Shown: positions 29,626 to 39,312 of the stretch, piece by piece | How the letters are laid out: every line of letters starts with the position of its first letter | Position numbering within the stretch: position 1 is the first letter of the stretch | Source of the DNA: an uncultured Flavobacteriaceae bacterium | GTDB lineage: Bacteria > Bacteroidota > Bacteroidia > Flavobacteriales > Flavobacteriaceae | Direction: 5' to 3' | Assembly (NCBI GenBank): GCA_943842245.1 | Contig: CALTAJ010000001.1 | Coordinates: 310,001 to 374,000 of the forward strand | DNA length: 64,000 nt | Program-made: the position numbers and the translations under genes | The notes under the pieces: model-generated | Told to the model about the DNA's origin: nothing | Database searches by the model: none | Seen by the model: only the letters and a program-made list of their open reading frames with translations

Positions 29626-30243
29626 ATGCTTGTCAAGTCTGCCAAATTCATTATCAGCAATACTGATGTCACAAAATGTCCTAAAAGTCAAATTCCCGAA
29701 TATGCCTTTATCGGTAGATCAAATGTTGGAAAATCCTCTTTAATCAATTCAATTTGTAGTAAAAAAAACTTAGCTAAAACTTCTTCAAGACCCGGAAAAA
29801 CTCAATTAATTAATCACTTTTTAATTAATAAAAGTTGGTATCTAGTTGATTTACCCGGCTATGGGTATGCTAGGGTGTCTAAAACTAAAAAGAAAATATT
29901 TCAAACATTTATAACCAATTATTTTAAAAGTCGTTTCAATTTAGTTAGTGCATTTTTACTTATTGACATTAGACACGAACCTCAGCCTGTAGATTTAAAA
30001 TTTATGGAGTGGTTATGTGAAAATCTTATCCCTTTTTCAATAGTCTTTACTAAGGCAGATAAGCTTAAGCCCATGTCTATAGAAAGAAATATTTCAAATT
30101 ATAAAAAAGAAATGCTTTCTACAAACTGGGAAGAAATTCCGCGTATGTTTATAACTTCATCCCATCATAATACAGGGGGCAAGGAAGTTTTGATCTGCAT
30201 CGAACAACTTAACAAGACTTATTTAAAAAACATTAATACTTAA
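29626..30243 (+). CDS. engB: Ribosome biogenesis GTP-binding protein EngB (YsxC/YihA)
   Basis: GTPase needed for 50S subunit maturation. The 205-aa protein has P-loop GRSNVGKSSLIN near 29-40, switch I threonine region ending SSRPGKT, G3 DLPGYGYA near 82, G4 FTKADK near 143 and G5 TSSHHNTG near 176. Length is normal. The stop codon overlaps the stop of convergent gldC by 4 nt. Confidence 0.96.
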   Translation: MLVKSAKFIISNTDVTKCPKSQIPEYAFIGRSNVGKSSLINSICSKKNLAKTSSRPGKTQLINHFLINKSWYLVDLPGYGYARVSKTKKKIFQTFITNYFKSRFNLVSAFLLIDIRHEPQPVDLKFMEWLCENLIPFSIVFTKADKLKPMSIERNISNYKKEMLSTNWEEIPRMFITSSHHNTGGKEVLICIEQLNKTYLKNINT

Positions 30244-30578
30244 GGCTTTTTTAATTCAAGCTTTTCTGCAAAATAGTCACAAAAATCTCTCATAGTTGAT
30301 GTCATTTTTTCGTCCTGGGTAGCTCTGTAAAAGGTATCACTTAAAGAAACTAAAGTTTGATGAAAAAATAATTGCATTTGATCTACAGGCATGTCTTTAA
30401 CCCATAAATCCATTTTTAAAGATTCTTGGTTTTCTGAATCCCAAAATGAAAGTAAAATGGCTTTTGTGTTCATATTTAAAATTCCACCGTCTGGAGCCGT
30501 CCATTTAATTTCCTCTGGAATATTATTCTCATCCATATTAATATCGATAGAAATTTGAGTTTTTTTTACAATAGCCAT
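30240..30578 (-). CDS. gldC: Gliding motility protein GldC
   Basis: 112-aa soluble protein matching flavobacterial GldC, with the opening KKTQISIDINMDENNIPE, the segment ILLSFWDSE and the end of the helix TMRDFCDYFAEKL. GldC is needed for efficient gliding in F. johnsoniae but its biochemical role is not known. It follows gldB directly, their codons sharing one base, matching the known gldB-gldC pair. Convergent with engB. Confidence 0.92.
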   Translation of the reverse strand: MAIVKKTQISIDINMDENNIPEEIKWTAPDGGILNMNTKAILLSFWDSENQESLKMDLWVKDMPVDQMQLFFHQTLVSLSDTFYRATQDEKMTSTMRDFCDYFAEKLELKKP

Positions 30579-31582
30579 TAGTGTTTTGGTTTATATTTTG
30601 ATTGATTAAAAAGTTCTTGAGCAGGCATTTTTAGTAATTTTTTAATAGCGATTCCAGGTTCTTGTTTGTGAAAACTTCGCACAATTTGCCAACCAATCCA
30701 GCGACCTATTCTCCCTGGAGATTCATTATCTAACTGTAAATAAAATTTTGAAAAAGGAGCAGGATCAATAAAACGCTCAACCCATTCAACATTTGTATCG
30801 TACAAAAGCTGCTTTTCGATAAAAAATTTCCATATATAAATTTCATTTTCAATAACCCAATTTAATTCATTATCATTATATGCAATTTTAATGGCGTCTT
30901 TTTCATGAGGAATGATCAAATCTTGTAAAAAAAGTTTTTTACCTTCATAAATCATCTGAGCTAGAAAAGTCCGATCTTCTGAAGGAGGAATTGAAAAAGC
31001 ACTAAACTTATCTGCAATTTGAGATACAATATATTTTTCGTCTAATTCTTTTCGAATATAATTTGGTATACCTTGGTATAGAACATGATCAGATCCAAGA
31101 AAAGTATCAAGGGAAATTAAAAGTAAACTGTCAGAGTATACCGTCTTAATCTGATAGTCAACATTATTAGTTAAAGTAATTACTTGTGGAGTTTTTGTTA
31201 AAGGAAAATAGTATTTTATATATTTAAATAAATTTGAAACTTTTCTTTCTAAAGGTTTAATATCTTTATAAACTTTAATTACTGCATCTTGCAGCAAGAG
31301 CTGTAAACTATCATTTTGACGCTTTATCCAGACACTATCAGAAAATTGTTTAGGGAACAAAAAAGGGTATTTTTTTTTCAGTTCAGGAATTACGTCAGGA
31401 GTTTGATTATAAAATTTTAAATCAAAACGTTCAAAGGTCAAATCAATAGGTATAGATTGAATGTTCTCTTCATTGCTGTTTTCTCTTTTACAGGATGAGA
31501 AAAATATAAAAAAAACAAGAATAACATTAATTAAATACGAAAATGAAAAAAGATTTTCATGTCTCAACTCAAGGTTTGTCAT
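30578..31582 (-). CDS. gldB: Gliding motility lipoprotein GldB
   Basis: 334-aa lipoprotein. From ATG 31582 there is a signal peptide with a hydrophobic core and the lipobox FFSSC at about residue 31, then the conserved IPIDLTFERFDLKFY, IGRWIGWQIVRSF near 300 and the C-terminal LFNQSKYKPK. GldB is essential for gliding and required for GldJ stability in F. johnsoniae. A frame reaching 31612 adds 10 residues before the signal peptide and is less likely. Confidence 0.92.
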   Translation of the reverse strand: MTNLELRHENLFSFSYLINVILVFFIFFSSCKRENSNEENIQSIPIDLTFERFDLKFYNQTPDVIPELKKKYPFLFPKQFSDSVWIKRQNDSLQLLLQDAVIKVYKDIKPLERKVSNLFKYIKYYFPLTKTPQVITLTNNVDYQIKTVYSDSLLLISLDTFLGSDHVLYQGIPNYIRKELDEKYIVSQIADKFSAFSIPPSEDRTFLAQMIYEGKKLFLQDLIIPHEKDAIKIAYNDNELNWVIENEIYIWKFFIEKQLLYDTNVEWVERFIDPAPFSKFYLQLDNESPGRIGRWIGWQIVRSFHKQEPGIAIKKLLKMPAQELFNQSKYKPKH

Positions 31583-31609
31583 CGTGCTTACAAATAATGT
31601 ATTTTTACA

Positions 31610-31617
31610 CAAATTTA
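31610..31617 (-). promoter_or_regulatory. Putative -7 element for gldB-gldC
   Basis: TAAATTTG on the minus strand fits TAnnTTTG and ends 27 bases before the gldB ATG, in the 56-bp gap shared with divergent nadE. Confidence 0.4.
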
Positions 31618-31638
31618 GTTTCTATAAATGATTTAAGC

Positions 31639-32430
31639 ATGAAATCTGTTGAAAAAATAGAAAATCATATTACTAACTGGTTGAAAAATTACCTGAATAA
31701 TTCAAACATGAATGGTTTTGTGATTGGGATTTCAGGGGGAGTAGATTCTGCAGTTACATCAACCCTTTGTGCTAAAACCAGTAACAAGGTTCTATGCCTT
31801 GAAATGCCAATATTACAAGATTCCAGACAAGAAAATCGTGCTAGAAAACACATTGACTGGCTTAAAAAGAAATTTCCTAATGTGACTTCTTATAGACTAT
31901 CACTTGATAAAGTATTTTCATCTTTTCAAGACACTCTCCCAAATACTAAAAAAAAAGATGTTCAGTCATTAAGTCTAGCCAATACTCGAGCAAGACTTCG
32001 AATGACAAGCCTATATTATTTTGCAGCATTAAATAAATACTTAGTTGCAGGTACGGGAAATAAAGTAGAAGATTTTGGAGTAGGTTTCTATACCAAATAC
32101 GGTGATGGAGGAGTGGATATAAGTCCCATTGCAGACTTAAATAAAACACAGGTATTTGAATTATCTAATCATTTAGGTATTAATAAAGAAATTCAAAATG
32201 CTTCTCCTACTGATGGTTTATGGGGAGATGATCGCACTGACGAAGATCAATTAGGCGCCACATATCCTGAACTAGAGTGGGCTATGGAAGCCTATAAAAA
32301 TAAAACTTCAAGAGATCATTTTTCAGATCGAGAAAAAATTGTTTACAATTTATATGTTAATTTACATGCCCAAAATCAACATAAAATGACTCCTATTCCT
32401 GTTTGCCAAATTCCAAAAGATTTTTTATAA
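31639..32430 (+). CDS. nadE: NAD(+) synthase
   Basis: Converts nicotinic acid adenine dinucleotide to NAD. The 263-aa protein is the short form without an N-terminal glutaminase domain, so it should use ammonia. The ATP pyrophosphatase loop ISGGVDSAV is at ~30-38, with LANTRARLRM near 113, VAGTGNKVEDFG near 136 and the end of the active site GLWGDDRTDEDQLG near 194. An in-frame ATG at 31543 would run back into gldB on the other strand; ATG 31639 gives the family-typical start. Confidence 0.96.
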   Translation: MKSVEKIENHITNWLKNYLNNSNMNGFVIGISGGVDSAVTSTLCAKTSNKVLCLEMPILQDSRQENRARKHIDWLKKKFPNVTSYRLSLDKVFSSFQDTLPNTKKKDVQSLSLANTRARLRMTSLYYFAALNKYLVAGTGNKVEDFGVGFYTKYGDGGVDISPIADLNKTQVFELSNHLGINKEIQNASPTDGLWGDDRTDEDQLGATYPELEWAMEAYKNKTSRDHFSDREKIVYNLYVNLHAQNQHKMTPIPVCQIPKDFL

Positions 32431-32450
32431 AATCTTGATTTAAGGTTGTT

Positions 32451-34415
32451 TCAAATCACTCGATTTAATTTTCTAGAGAGTAGTTTTTTAAGGCCCTGAT
32501 ACTGCATAACTTCTTCTAAAAAATCTGGGTCTTTATTTTTAAGATTAAGCTGTTTTGCAACATTCATTAAATTTTTAATTTTTTCATCCACTAGATACCT
32601 TCTAAAGGTCAAAATTGTTTCAGTAACAAGCTGTCCCACAACACTTTTTCGATCTTTTACAAAAATATTTTTCTTTTCCCAATTATGCAGTTGATGTTCC
32701 TCATCTGCTAAAAGAATGTCAGTTAAAATTTTACCTAAATTAGGATCTTCTTGATGAATAATTTTTTCGAGTTGAACTTTACCTTCTATTTGAAACTTTT
32801 CTATTAGCTGTGAGTATAAAGACTGAAATTCTGGCTGAATCATTTCAACTTCGTCTTGTTGAAGATCAAGGAATATTTTTTCATGCACTTTAGAATGGAC
32901 CGTTTTAGATTCCTCAATCAAATTTCCTTCTTTATCAGAAGACACTAAAAGTTCGTCAAAAGACGCTTCATCATTACCATACTGCAATAAAATACTTATG
33001 ATTTGCTTCTCAAGTAGAATGATTGGATTTACTGACTTGGATTTAATGTCACTTTTTTGATTAGACAAAACTTGTTTGTCCATATTGGAGTCTATCTTTC
33101 GAATCGGAACAGATTTTTTGTTTTTTTCCTGTGCTAGTGTATTAAATAAAATAACTTCAGAGACTTCCATCTTTGATGAGCATTCCCTAATGTAAATCTC
33201 TTGTTTAATAGCATCTGGAATTTTGGAAATACTTTGAACAATTTCCCGAATTGTAGTTGCCTTTTTTACGGGGTCATTTGCTGCTTCTTTTAATAGCAAA
33301 TCTGTTTTAAATTGAATAAAATCCTTAGCTTCATCTAATAAGTAAGTTTTTATTTCATCTAAGCTATGTGACTTGGCAAAACTATCTGGATCTTCCCCCT
33401 CAGGAAAAGAACAAATCCGAACATTCATACCCTGCTCAAGAATAAGATCAATACCACGAATAGCTGCACGTAGTCCAGCTGCATCTCCGTCAAATAGGAC
33501 GACTACGTTAGATGTAAGCCTTCTAATTAATTGAATTTGTTCAGATGATAGTGCAGTACCAGATGAAGAAACAATATTTTCTATCCCTTTTTGATACATC
33601 TGGATGACGTCAGTATAACCCTCAACCAAAAAGCAAATATCCTCTCGTACAATAGCTTTTTTTGCTTCGTATATTCCATATAAGACTTGACTTTTATGGT
33701 AAATATCACTTTCTGGAGAATTAAGATATTTCGCTGTTTTTAAATTAGATGAAAGAATTCTTCCTCCAAAACCCTGAATGCGGCCAGCCATACTTCGAAT
33801 TGGAAATATTACCCTACCTCGAAAACGGTCTACAACTCCACGATCATTTTTAATAACTAAACCTGTATCAATAATATTTTTTTCTAAATAACCTGCTTTA
33901 ATTAATATTTTAAAAAAATGATCCCTTTGTTGAGCAGAATAACCCAATCCAAAAAAGCGAATAGTGTGGTCAGAAAAACCTCGCTCTCTGAAGTAACTTA
34001 AGCCAATTGCAATTCCTTCAGAAAATTCCCACAAATCTTTAGAAAATTGCTCCTGAGCAAATTTGTTAACCATAAAGAGGCTTTCTCTTTGGTTGGTTTT
34101 CTTCTTTTCTGCTGTACTTTGCTCAGTTTTTTCAATTTCTATATTATATTTTTTTGCTAAAAACTCTATTGATTCAGGATATGTAAAGTGTTCGTGTTCC
34201 ATCAAAAAAGCCACTACATTACCGCCTTTTCCACTGCTAAAATCTTTCCATATCTGTTTAACAGGCGAAACCATAAAACTAGGAGTTCTTTCTTGAGAAA
34301 AAGGACTTAAACCTTTAAAGTTTGATCCCGACTTTTTTAGAGAAATAAAATCGCCTATAACCTCCTCTACTCTTGCAGCTTCGTATACTTGATCTATGGT
34401 GCTTCTTGAAATCAA
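32451..34415 (-). CDS. dnaG: DNA primase, zinc-binding domain lacks its cysteines
   Basis: Makes RNA primers at the replication fork. The 654-aa protein has a CHC2-like N-terminal domain, a catalytic core with TOPRIM acids in LVEGYTDVI (~265) and LFDGDAAGLRA (~306), and a helicase-binding C-terminal region. In the N-terminal domain the usual CPFH and CxxC ligands are replaced: S37-P-F-S40 and D58-F-S-S61, with the surrounding TPSFMVSP and GKGGN kept. Loss of all four zinc ligands is clear in the DNA. I recall the same replacement in other flavobacterial DnaG. The start is TTG at 34415, aligned with the family's usual Met; no ATG is nearby. Confidence 0.95.
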   Translation of the reverse strand: MISRSTIDQVYEAARVEEVIGDFISLKKSGSNFKGLSPFSQERTPSFMVSPVKQIWKDFSSGKGGNVVAFLMEHEHFTYPESIEFLAKKYNIEIEKTEQSTAEKKKTNQRESLFMVNKFAQEQFSKDLWEFSEGIAIGLSYFRERGFSDHTIRFFGLGYSAQQRDHFFKILIKAGYLEKNIIDTGLVIKNDRGVVDRFRGRVIFPIRSMAGRIQGFGGRILSSNLKTAKYLNSPESDIYHKSQVLYGIYEAKKAIVREDICFLVEGYTDVIQMYQKGIENIVSSSGTALSSEQIQLIRRLTSNVVVLFDGDAAGLRAAIRGIDLILEQGMNVRICSFPEGEDPDSFAKSHSLDEIKTYLLDEAKDFIQFKTDLLLKEAANDPVKKATTIREIVQSISKIPDAIKQEIYIRECSSKMEVSEVILFNTLAQEKNKKSVPIRKIDSNMDKQVLSNQKSDIKSKSVNPIILLEKQIISILLQYGNDEASFDELLVSSDKEGNLIEESKTVHSKVHEKIFLDLQQDEVEMIQPEFQSLYSQLIEKFQIEGKVQLEKIIHQEDPNLGKILTDILLADEEHQLHNWEKKNIFVKDRKSVVGQLVTETILTFRRYLVDEKIKNLMNVAKQLNLKNKDPDFLEEVMQYQGLKKLLSRKLNRVI

Positions 34416-34476
34416 AAAAATGGTGTTTTGATAAATTTAAAAATTTCTTGGTTAACCCAAAGAACAATAATTGAGT

Positions 34477-35454
34477 TTATATCTTTCGTTCGATAACAAA
34501 GCTAACCATCAACTCGAGAGCATCACGATATTCACTTTTTGGAAACTCAAATAACAACTCTAAAGCTCGCTTTCTAAAATCCTCCATACGAGCTTTAGCG
34601 AAACTTAATCCACCCTTATGTTTAACAAACTGAATCAACTCAAGTACTTTTTCTCTATTTCTGTTATAATTCTTCACTATATTAATAATCTTACGTTTTT
34701 CAGAGGAAGAAGCCATATTAAGAGCATATATAAGAGGTAGGGTCATCTTCTTTTCTTTTATATCTATGCCTAAAGGTTTACCAATTTTTTCTTCTCCGTA
34801 GTCGAAAAGATCATCTTTAATTTGAAAAGCCATTCCTATAAGCTCTCCAAACAAGTGAATTTTTTTGACTTCTTGTTCATTACATCTTACAGACTGAGCA
34901 CCAATTGCACAACAAGATGCAAGTAAAGTCGCTGTTTTTTGACGTATGATATCATAATAAACCTCTTCAGTAATATTTAAGGTTCTAGCTTTTTCAATTT
35001 GCAATAGCTCACCCTGACTCATTTCGCGTACTGAAACTGATATTGTCTTTAAAAGGTCAAAATCTTCATTTTCAATTGACAACAGCAATCCCTTTGACAA
35101 TAGATAGTCTCCAACTAAAACAGCAATTTTATTTTTCCATAATGCATTGATAGAAAAAAAACCACGCCGCCTATTACTGCCATCTACAACATCGTCATGA
35201 ACTAAGGTGGCTGTATGAATTAATTCAATAATTGAAGCACCTCTATAGGTTCTTTCATTAATTCTGCCTTTGCCTAACATTTTAGCTGTAAGAAAAACAA
35301 GCATTGGTCGCATCTGCTTCCCTTTTCTATTTACTATAAAGTGAGTAATTCTATTAAGAAGAGCCACTTTAGAGGACATTGATTCAGTGAATTTTTCCTC
35401 AAAGAGCTCCATTTCATTATATATTGGTTTTTTTATTTTCTCAACAACTTTCAT
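34477..35454 (-). CDS. Trans-polyprenyl diphosphate synthase
   Basis: Chain-elongating isoprenyl diphosphate synthase, 325 aa. The first aspartate-rich motif DDVVD is near residue 88 and the second, DDLFD, near 211, with GDYLLSKG near 118. In Bacteroidota the long-chain product supplies the menaquinone side chain (commonly MK-6 in flavobacteria). Chain length cannot be read with certainty here. IspB is the closest E. coli analogue. Confidence 0.92.
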   Translation of the reverse strand: MKVVEKIKKPIYNEMELFEEKFTESMSSKVALLNRITHFIVNRKGKQMRPMLVFLTAKMLGKGRINERTYRGASIIELIHTATLVHDDVVDGSNRRRGFFSINALWKNKIAVLVGDYLLSKGLLLSIENEDFDLLKTISVSVREMSQGELLQIEKARTLNITEEVYYDIIRQKTATLLASCCAIGAQSVRCNEQEVKKIHLFGELIGMAFQIKDDLFDYGEEKIGKPLGIDIKEKKMTLPLIYALNMASSSEKRKIINIVKNYNRNREKVLELIQFVKHKGGLSFAKARMEDFRKRALELLFEFPKSEYRDALELMVSFVIERKI

Positions 35455-35513
35455 ATTAGAAAGATAGTATTTCTATAAGTACTCCCAGTATTTCATTATC
35501 GATTTTCATTTAA

Positions 35514-36554
35514 TTATAATTTATTAGCTAGTTGCCCGCAGGCAGCCGCAATATCTTCTCCTCGAGAACGTCGGTAGGTTACTTTAATTTTTGACTGAGT
35601 AAGTGCTTTTAAGTAAGATTCTATGATTTCTTCTGAGGCCTCCTTCATCAAAGAGTTGTCAATTGGATTATATTGAATTAAATTAACCTTAGATGGAATT
35701 TGATGACAGAATTTTATTAGGGCTTGAATATCTTCTTTTTTATCATTGACACCTTCCCAAATTACATATTCAAAAGTAATTTGTTTTTTAGTGTATTGAT
35801 ACCAATAGGCTAATGATTTAGAAAGATCGTTTAACGGGAATTTATTTGCAAAAGGCATGATTTTTTCTCTTACTTCTTGTCGAGCACTATGAAGTGATAC
35901 AGCTAGATCAAATTTAACCTTATCGTCAGCCATTTTTTTTATCATTTTGGGAATCCCTGAGGTTGATAGGGTTATGCGTCTAGGAGACATTGCGAGTCCA
36001 TCTGGATCAGTTATTTTATCAATTGCTAACAAAACATTTTTATAATTTAATAGAGGCTCGCCCATACCCATGAAGACAATGTTGGATAAAGAACGTTTAA
36101 AATATAATTTACTTTGCTTATCCATAGCAACAACTTGATCATAAATTTCATCTGCATTTAAGTTTCGCATTCGCTTTAACGCTGCTGTTGCACAAAAAAC
36201 ACAATCTAGGCTACAACCAACCTGAGAAGAAACACAAGCTGTAGTGCGTTTTGAAGTTGGAATTAATACTGATTCTACAATGAATTGATCATGAAGCTTA
36301 ACTGCATTTTTAATAGTCCCATCAGTACTTCGCTGTTGGAAATCAATATTAATATGATTTATTTCAAAATATGTATTTAATAAAATTCGATGTTCTAATG
36401 AGAGATTGGTCATCAAATCAAAATCATGAACCCCTTTTTTCCAAAGCCATTGATAAACTTGATTACCCTTAAAAGAAGGAATATTGTGGGACAAAAAAAA
36501 GTCTTGAATTTCTTTCCTACTCAGTACTCGAATATCTTTTTTAGTGTTTTTCAC
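35514..36554 (-). CDS. rlmN: Dual-specificity 23S rRNA/tRNA adenine-C2 methyltransferase RlmN
   Basis: Radical-SAM enzyme that methylates A2503 of 23S rRNA and A37 of some tRNAs. The 346-aa protein has the 4Fe-4S motif in CSLDCVFCATAALK (CxxxCxxC) near 113, MGMGEPLLNY near 166, the GIPKMI region and the C-terminal RRSRGEDIAAACGQL near 330 containing the catalytic methyl-carrier Cys. Confidence 0.96.
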   Translation of the reverse strand: MKNTKKDIRVLSRKEIQDFFLSHNIPSFKGNQVYQWLWKKGVHDFDLMTNLSLEHRILLNTYFEINHINIDFQQRSTDGTIKNAVKLHDQFIVESVLIPTSKRTTACVSSQVGCSLDCVFCATAALKRMRNLNADEIYDQVVAMDKQSKLYFKRSLSNIVFMGMGEPLLNYKNVLLAIDKITDPDGLAMSPRRITLSTSGIPKMIKKMADDKVKFDLAVSLHSARQEVREKIMPFANKFPLNDLSKSLAYWYQYTKKQITFEYVIWEGVNDKKEDIQALIKFCHQIPSKVNLIQYNPIDNSLMKEASEEIIESYLKALTQSKIKVTYRRSRGEDIAAACGQLANKL

Positions 36555-36594
36555 TTTTAATTATAAAAAATCGCAATACTGAGAATTTAGCTAT

Positions 36595-37644
36595 TTATAT
36601 AACCAGCATTGCATCTCCATAAGAATAAAAGTTATATTTTTCTTTTATGGCAACTTTATATGCGTGTTTAATGAAGTCTGGATCTGCAAAAGCAGAAACC
36701 ATCATTAACAAAGTTGATTTAGGAGTATGAAAATTAGTTATCATGCTATTAGCAATTGAAAAATCATAAGGCGGAAAGATAAACTTATGAGTCCATCCCC
36801 GATACACATTTAATAAACCTGAGGAAGAAACTGAACTTTCAAGTCCTCGCATTACAGTGGTACCAACAGCGCAAATTTTTCTTTTCTTAGCTTTTGCTTC
36901 ATTTATTTTAGAAACTGCTAAAGCATCAATAATCAGCTCCTCAGAATCCATTTTATGCTTTGACAGATCTTCAACCTCAACCGGGCTAAAAGTTCCCAGT
37001 CCGACATGTAATGTAAGCTCTGCTAAGTCAATACCCTTAATTTCTAGACGTTTTAGCAAGTGTTTTGAAAAGTGAAGCCCAGCAGTTGGTGCTGCAACAG
37101 CTCCCTCATGTTTAGCATAAATAGTTTGGTACCTTTCTTGGTCATCTTCTTCTATGGGACGTGTAATATATTTTGGTAAGGGAGTTTGTCCAAGTTCAGT
37201 TAACTTAGAGCGAAAATCAGAATAACTTCCATCAAATAAAAAACGTAATGTTCGTCCTCTAGAGGTAGTATTGTCAATAACCTCAGCTACTAAACTATCG
37301 TCATTTCCAAAATAAAGTTTATTTCCAATCCGAATTTTTCTCGCAGGATCAACTAATACGTCCCAAAGTCGTTGTTCTTGATTAAGTTCACGAAGTAAAA
37401 AAACTTCAATACGTGCCCCTGTTTTTTCTTTATTCCCAAATAGACGGGCTGGAAAAACTTTAGTATTATTCAATGCCATTAAATCTCCCTCTTCAAAAAA
37501 GTTAATAACTTCTTTAAAGGCGTGATGCTCTATAGTCTCTTCTTTTCGATTTAGCACCATCATACGAGACTCATCTCTTTCATTTGCTGGTCTTTGAGCT
37601 AATCGGGATTCAGGAAGTTCGAATTGAAAATCAGAAAGTTTCAT
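36595..37644 (-). CDS. queA: S-adenosylmethionine:tRNA ribosyltransferase-isomerase
   Basis: Transfers and isomerises the ribose of SAM onto preQ1 at the wobble base of GUN-reading tRNAs, giving epoxyqueuosine. The 349-aa protein has the start [30 protein letters not shown] near 58, the ATAGLHFS-type motif here as [13 protein letters not shown] near 184, [12 protein letters not shown] near 211 and [18 protein letters not shown] near 303. A two-element promoter lies directly upstream. Confidence 0.96.
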   Translation of the reverse strand: MKLSDFQFELPESRLAQRPANERDESRMMVLNRKEETIEHHAFKEVINFFEEGDLMALNNTKVFPARLFGNKEKTGARIEVFLLRELNQEQRLWDVLVDPARKIRIGNKLYFGNDDSLVAEVIDNTTSRGRTLRFLFDGSYSDFRSKLTELGQTPLPKYITRPIEEDDQERYQTIYAKHEGAVAAPTAGLHFSKHLLKRLEIKGIDLAELTLHVGLGTFSPVEVEDLSKHKMDSEELIIDALAVSKINEAKAKKRKICAVGTTVMRGLESSVSSSGLLNVYRGWTHKFIFPPYDFSIANSMITNFHTPKSTLLMMVSAFADPDFIKHAYKVAIKEKYNFYSYGDAMLVI

Positions 37645-37661
37645 TTATTAATTTTAGAATG

Positions 37662-37693
37662 CAAATATAGGATGTTCAAGTAGGGGTTGTCAA
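37662..37693 (-). promoter_or_regulatory. Putative two-element promoter for queA
   Basis: On the minus strand, TTG (37693-37691) and TATATTTG (37669-37662) are separated by 21 bases, a full match to the flavobacterial promoter pattern. The -7 element ends 17 bases before the queA ATG. It probably drives queA and perhaps the downstream rlmN. Confidence 0.6.
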
Positions 37694-37705
37694 GTAAATT
37701 AACAA

Positions 37706-38929
37706 TTATATCTTATCTATTTTAAAATTAAGACTATTCAAGTCCTCCCAAAAACTAGGATAAGACTTTGAAACTACTTCTGCTTTCTTAACAGATAAGG
37801 GAATTTTAAGAGCTAATGGAGCAAAAGCCATTGCCATGCGATGGTCATTGTAAGTGGAAATAGTTATTCCTTTTTGAAAATCTTGATCTGAGGCAAGATG
37901 TAAGCTTTTGTTTGTAACTGAAATTTTTGCTCCTAGTTTACTAAGCTCTGTATCCAAAGCCACTAAACGGTCAGTTTCTTTGATTTTTAAAGTATGTAAG
38001 CCCTCTAGGTCACAAGCCACTCCCAAACCATAACAGCTTACTGCTATAGTTTGAGCAATATCAGGAGCATTTGAAAGGTCCCATTTAATACTTTTGGGTG
38101 ATGAAATACTTTCTTTTTCTAAGATTAAATTATTTCCTTCAAAATAAGAATTTACTCCTAACTGTTTATATATGATTCTTAAAATCGAGTCACCTTGCAG
38201 GCTTTTCGATTTATAATTACTTAGATAAATTTTAGCTTTATCAGATAAGGCGGCTATGCTAAAAAAGTATGAGGCAGAGCTCCAATCAGACTCAACTACT
38301 TGAATTGTATTTTTTGATTTCGAGGTGTTTTTAACTAGAATTCGATGTCCTTTAAACTCAGTTTTAATTCCTAACCTTTTTAATAAATCTAGTGTCATAT
38401 TGATATATGGCATTGAGGTTATTGTCCCTTTAAGATTTAATTCAATCCCAGCTTTTAAGACAGCACCCAACATTATTAAAGATGAAATATACTGACTGCT
38501 AATATCAGCAGGAAGGCTTATCGTGCCTCCATCTAATTTCTTGCCTTTTATTCTTAAAGGTGGATAACCTTGTTTTTTTTCGTATTCAATAGAAGCTCCT
38601 AAAGATCTGAGGGCATCAACAAGAATCTTAATTGGTCGTTGTTGCATTCTTTCGGAACCAGTCAAAATGACCTCTCTACCTTCTAGTTGAGAAAAATAGG
38701 AAGTCAAAAAGCGCATAGCGGTTCCGGCATGATTTATATCAATGAAATCAGAAGTAGATTTTAATGCCGCTTGCATAATAGAACTATCGTCTGAATTAGA
38801 TTTATTTTGAATTTTAAAATTAGGAAATAGAGATTGTAGAAAGAGTAATCTATTAGTTTCGCTTTTAGAACCTGTGATTTTTATTTTCCCATTACAAATT
38901 TGTGTATCGTGAGAGAGATTAAGATGCAT
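37706..38929 (-). CDS. aroA: 3-phosphoshikimate 1-carboxyvinyltransferase (EPSP synthase)
   Basis: Sixth step of the shikimate pathway. The 407-aa protein shows GSKSETNRLLFLQSLF near 20, NHAGTAMRFLTSYFS near 66 (a divergent form of the usual LGNAGTAxRxL), RPIKILVDALRSLGA near 98, the KETDR motif in IKETDRLVAL near 312 and STYNDHRMAMAFAP near 350. The departure from the NAGT(A/S)MRPL consensus resembles class II-like enzymes; inhibitor behaviour is not inferred. Confidence 0.93.
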   Translation of the reverse strand: MHLNLSHDTQICNGKIKITGSKSETNRLLFLQSLFPNFKIQNKSNSDDSSIMQAALKSTSDFIDINHAGTAMRFLTSYFSQLEGREVILTGSERMQQRPIKILVDALRSLGASIEYEKKQGYPPLRIKGKKLDGGTISLPADISSQYISSLIMLGAVLKAGIELNLKGTITSMPYINMTLDLLKRLGIKTEFKGHRILVKNTSKSKNTIQVVESDWSSASYFFSIAALSDKAKIYLSNYKSKSLQGDSILRIIYKQLGVNSYFEGNNLILEKESISSPKSIKWDLSNAPDIAQTIAVSCYGLGVACDLEGLHTLKIKETDRLVALDTELSKLGAKISVTNKSLHLASDQDFQKGITISTYNDHRMAMAFAPLALKIPLSVKKAEVVSKSYPSFWEDLNSLNFKIDKI

Positions 38930-38936
38930 CTTTGAC

Positions 38937-39272
38937 CTAGGGTTTTAACTTGGAATTATTGTGGTGTCGATCGTGATCACGTTCGGATTTTTTTTTTAGC
39001 TTCTTTTCAAAAGCAGCATTTATATCTACCCCAGTTTGATTGGCTAAACAAAGAGCTACAAAGATAACGTCAGCTAGTTCTTCTCCAAGATCTTTGTCTT
39101 TATCTGATATTTTTTCAGATTGTTCCCCGTAGCGTCGAGCAATAATACGTGCTACTTCTCCTACTTCTTCTGTTAATTGAGCCATATTGGTTAGCTCATT
39201 GAAATAGCGTACTCCATGAATTTTAATCCAATTGTCAACTGCTCTTTGAGCTCCATCTAATTCCATCTTCAA
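38937..39272 (-). CDS. MazG-like nucleotide pyrophosphohydrolase
   Basis: 111-aa all-alpha NTP pyrophosphatase-type protein. The metal-binding ExxE-x(n)-ExxD pattern is present as LTEEVGEVARII near 31 and LGEELADVIFVAL near 62. The family hydrolyses nucleoside triphosphates to monophosphates, often as housecleaning enzymes; the substrate here is unknown. Start may be at either of two close Met codons. Gap to aroA is 7 bases, so the two are probably co-transcribed. Confidence 0.88.
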   Translation of the reverse strand: MKMELDGAQRAVDNWIKIHGVRYFNELTNMAQLTEEVGEVARIIARRYGEQSEKISDKDKDLGEELADVIFVALCLANQTGVDINAAFEKKLKKKSERDHDRHHNNSKLKP

Positions 39273-39312
39273 AAATAAGAATTAATGTTGGCATTGCATA
39301 GCAGATGAAGTT

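Noticed and set aside
31543-31638. Longer NadE start overlapping gldB on the other strand
   Set aside because: The extra 32 residues do not resemble NadE, and they overlap the gldB signal peptide coding region; ATG 31639 matches the family start.
34440-34476. Possible hairpin around TTGGTTAACCCAA between dnaG and the polyprenyl synthase gene
   Set aside because: The stem is short and interrupted and the T-run is weak, so it is not a convincing terminator.
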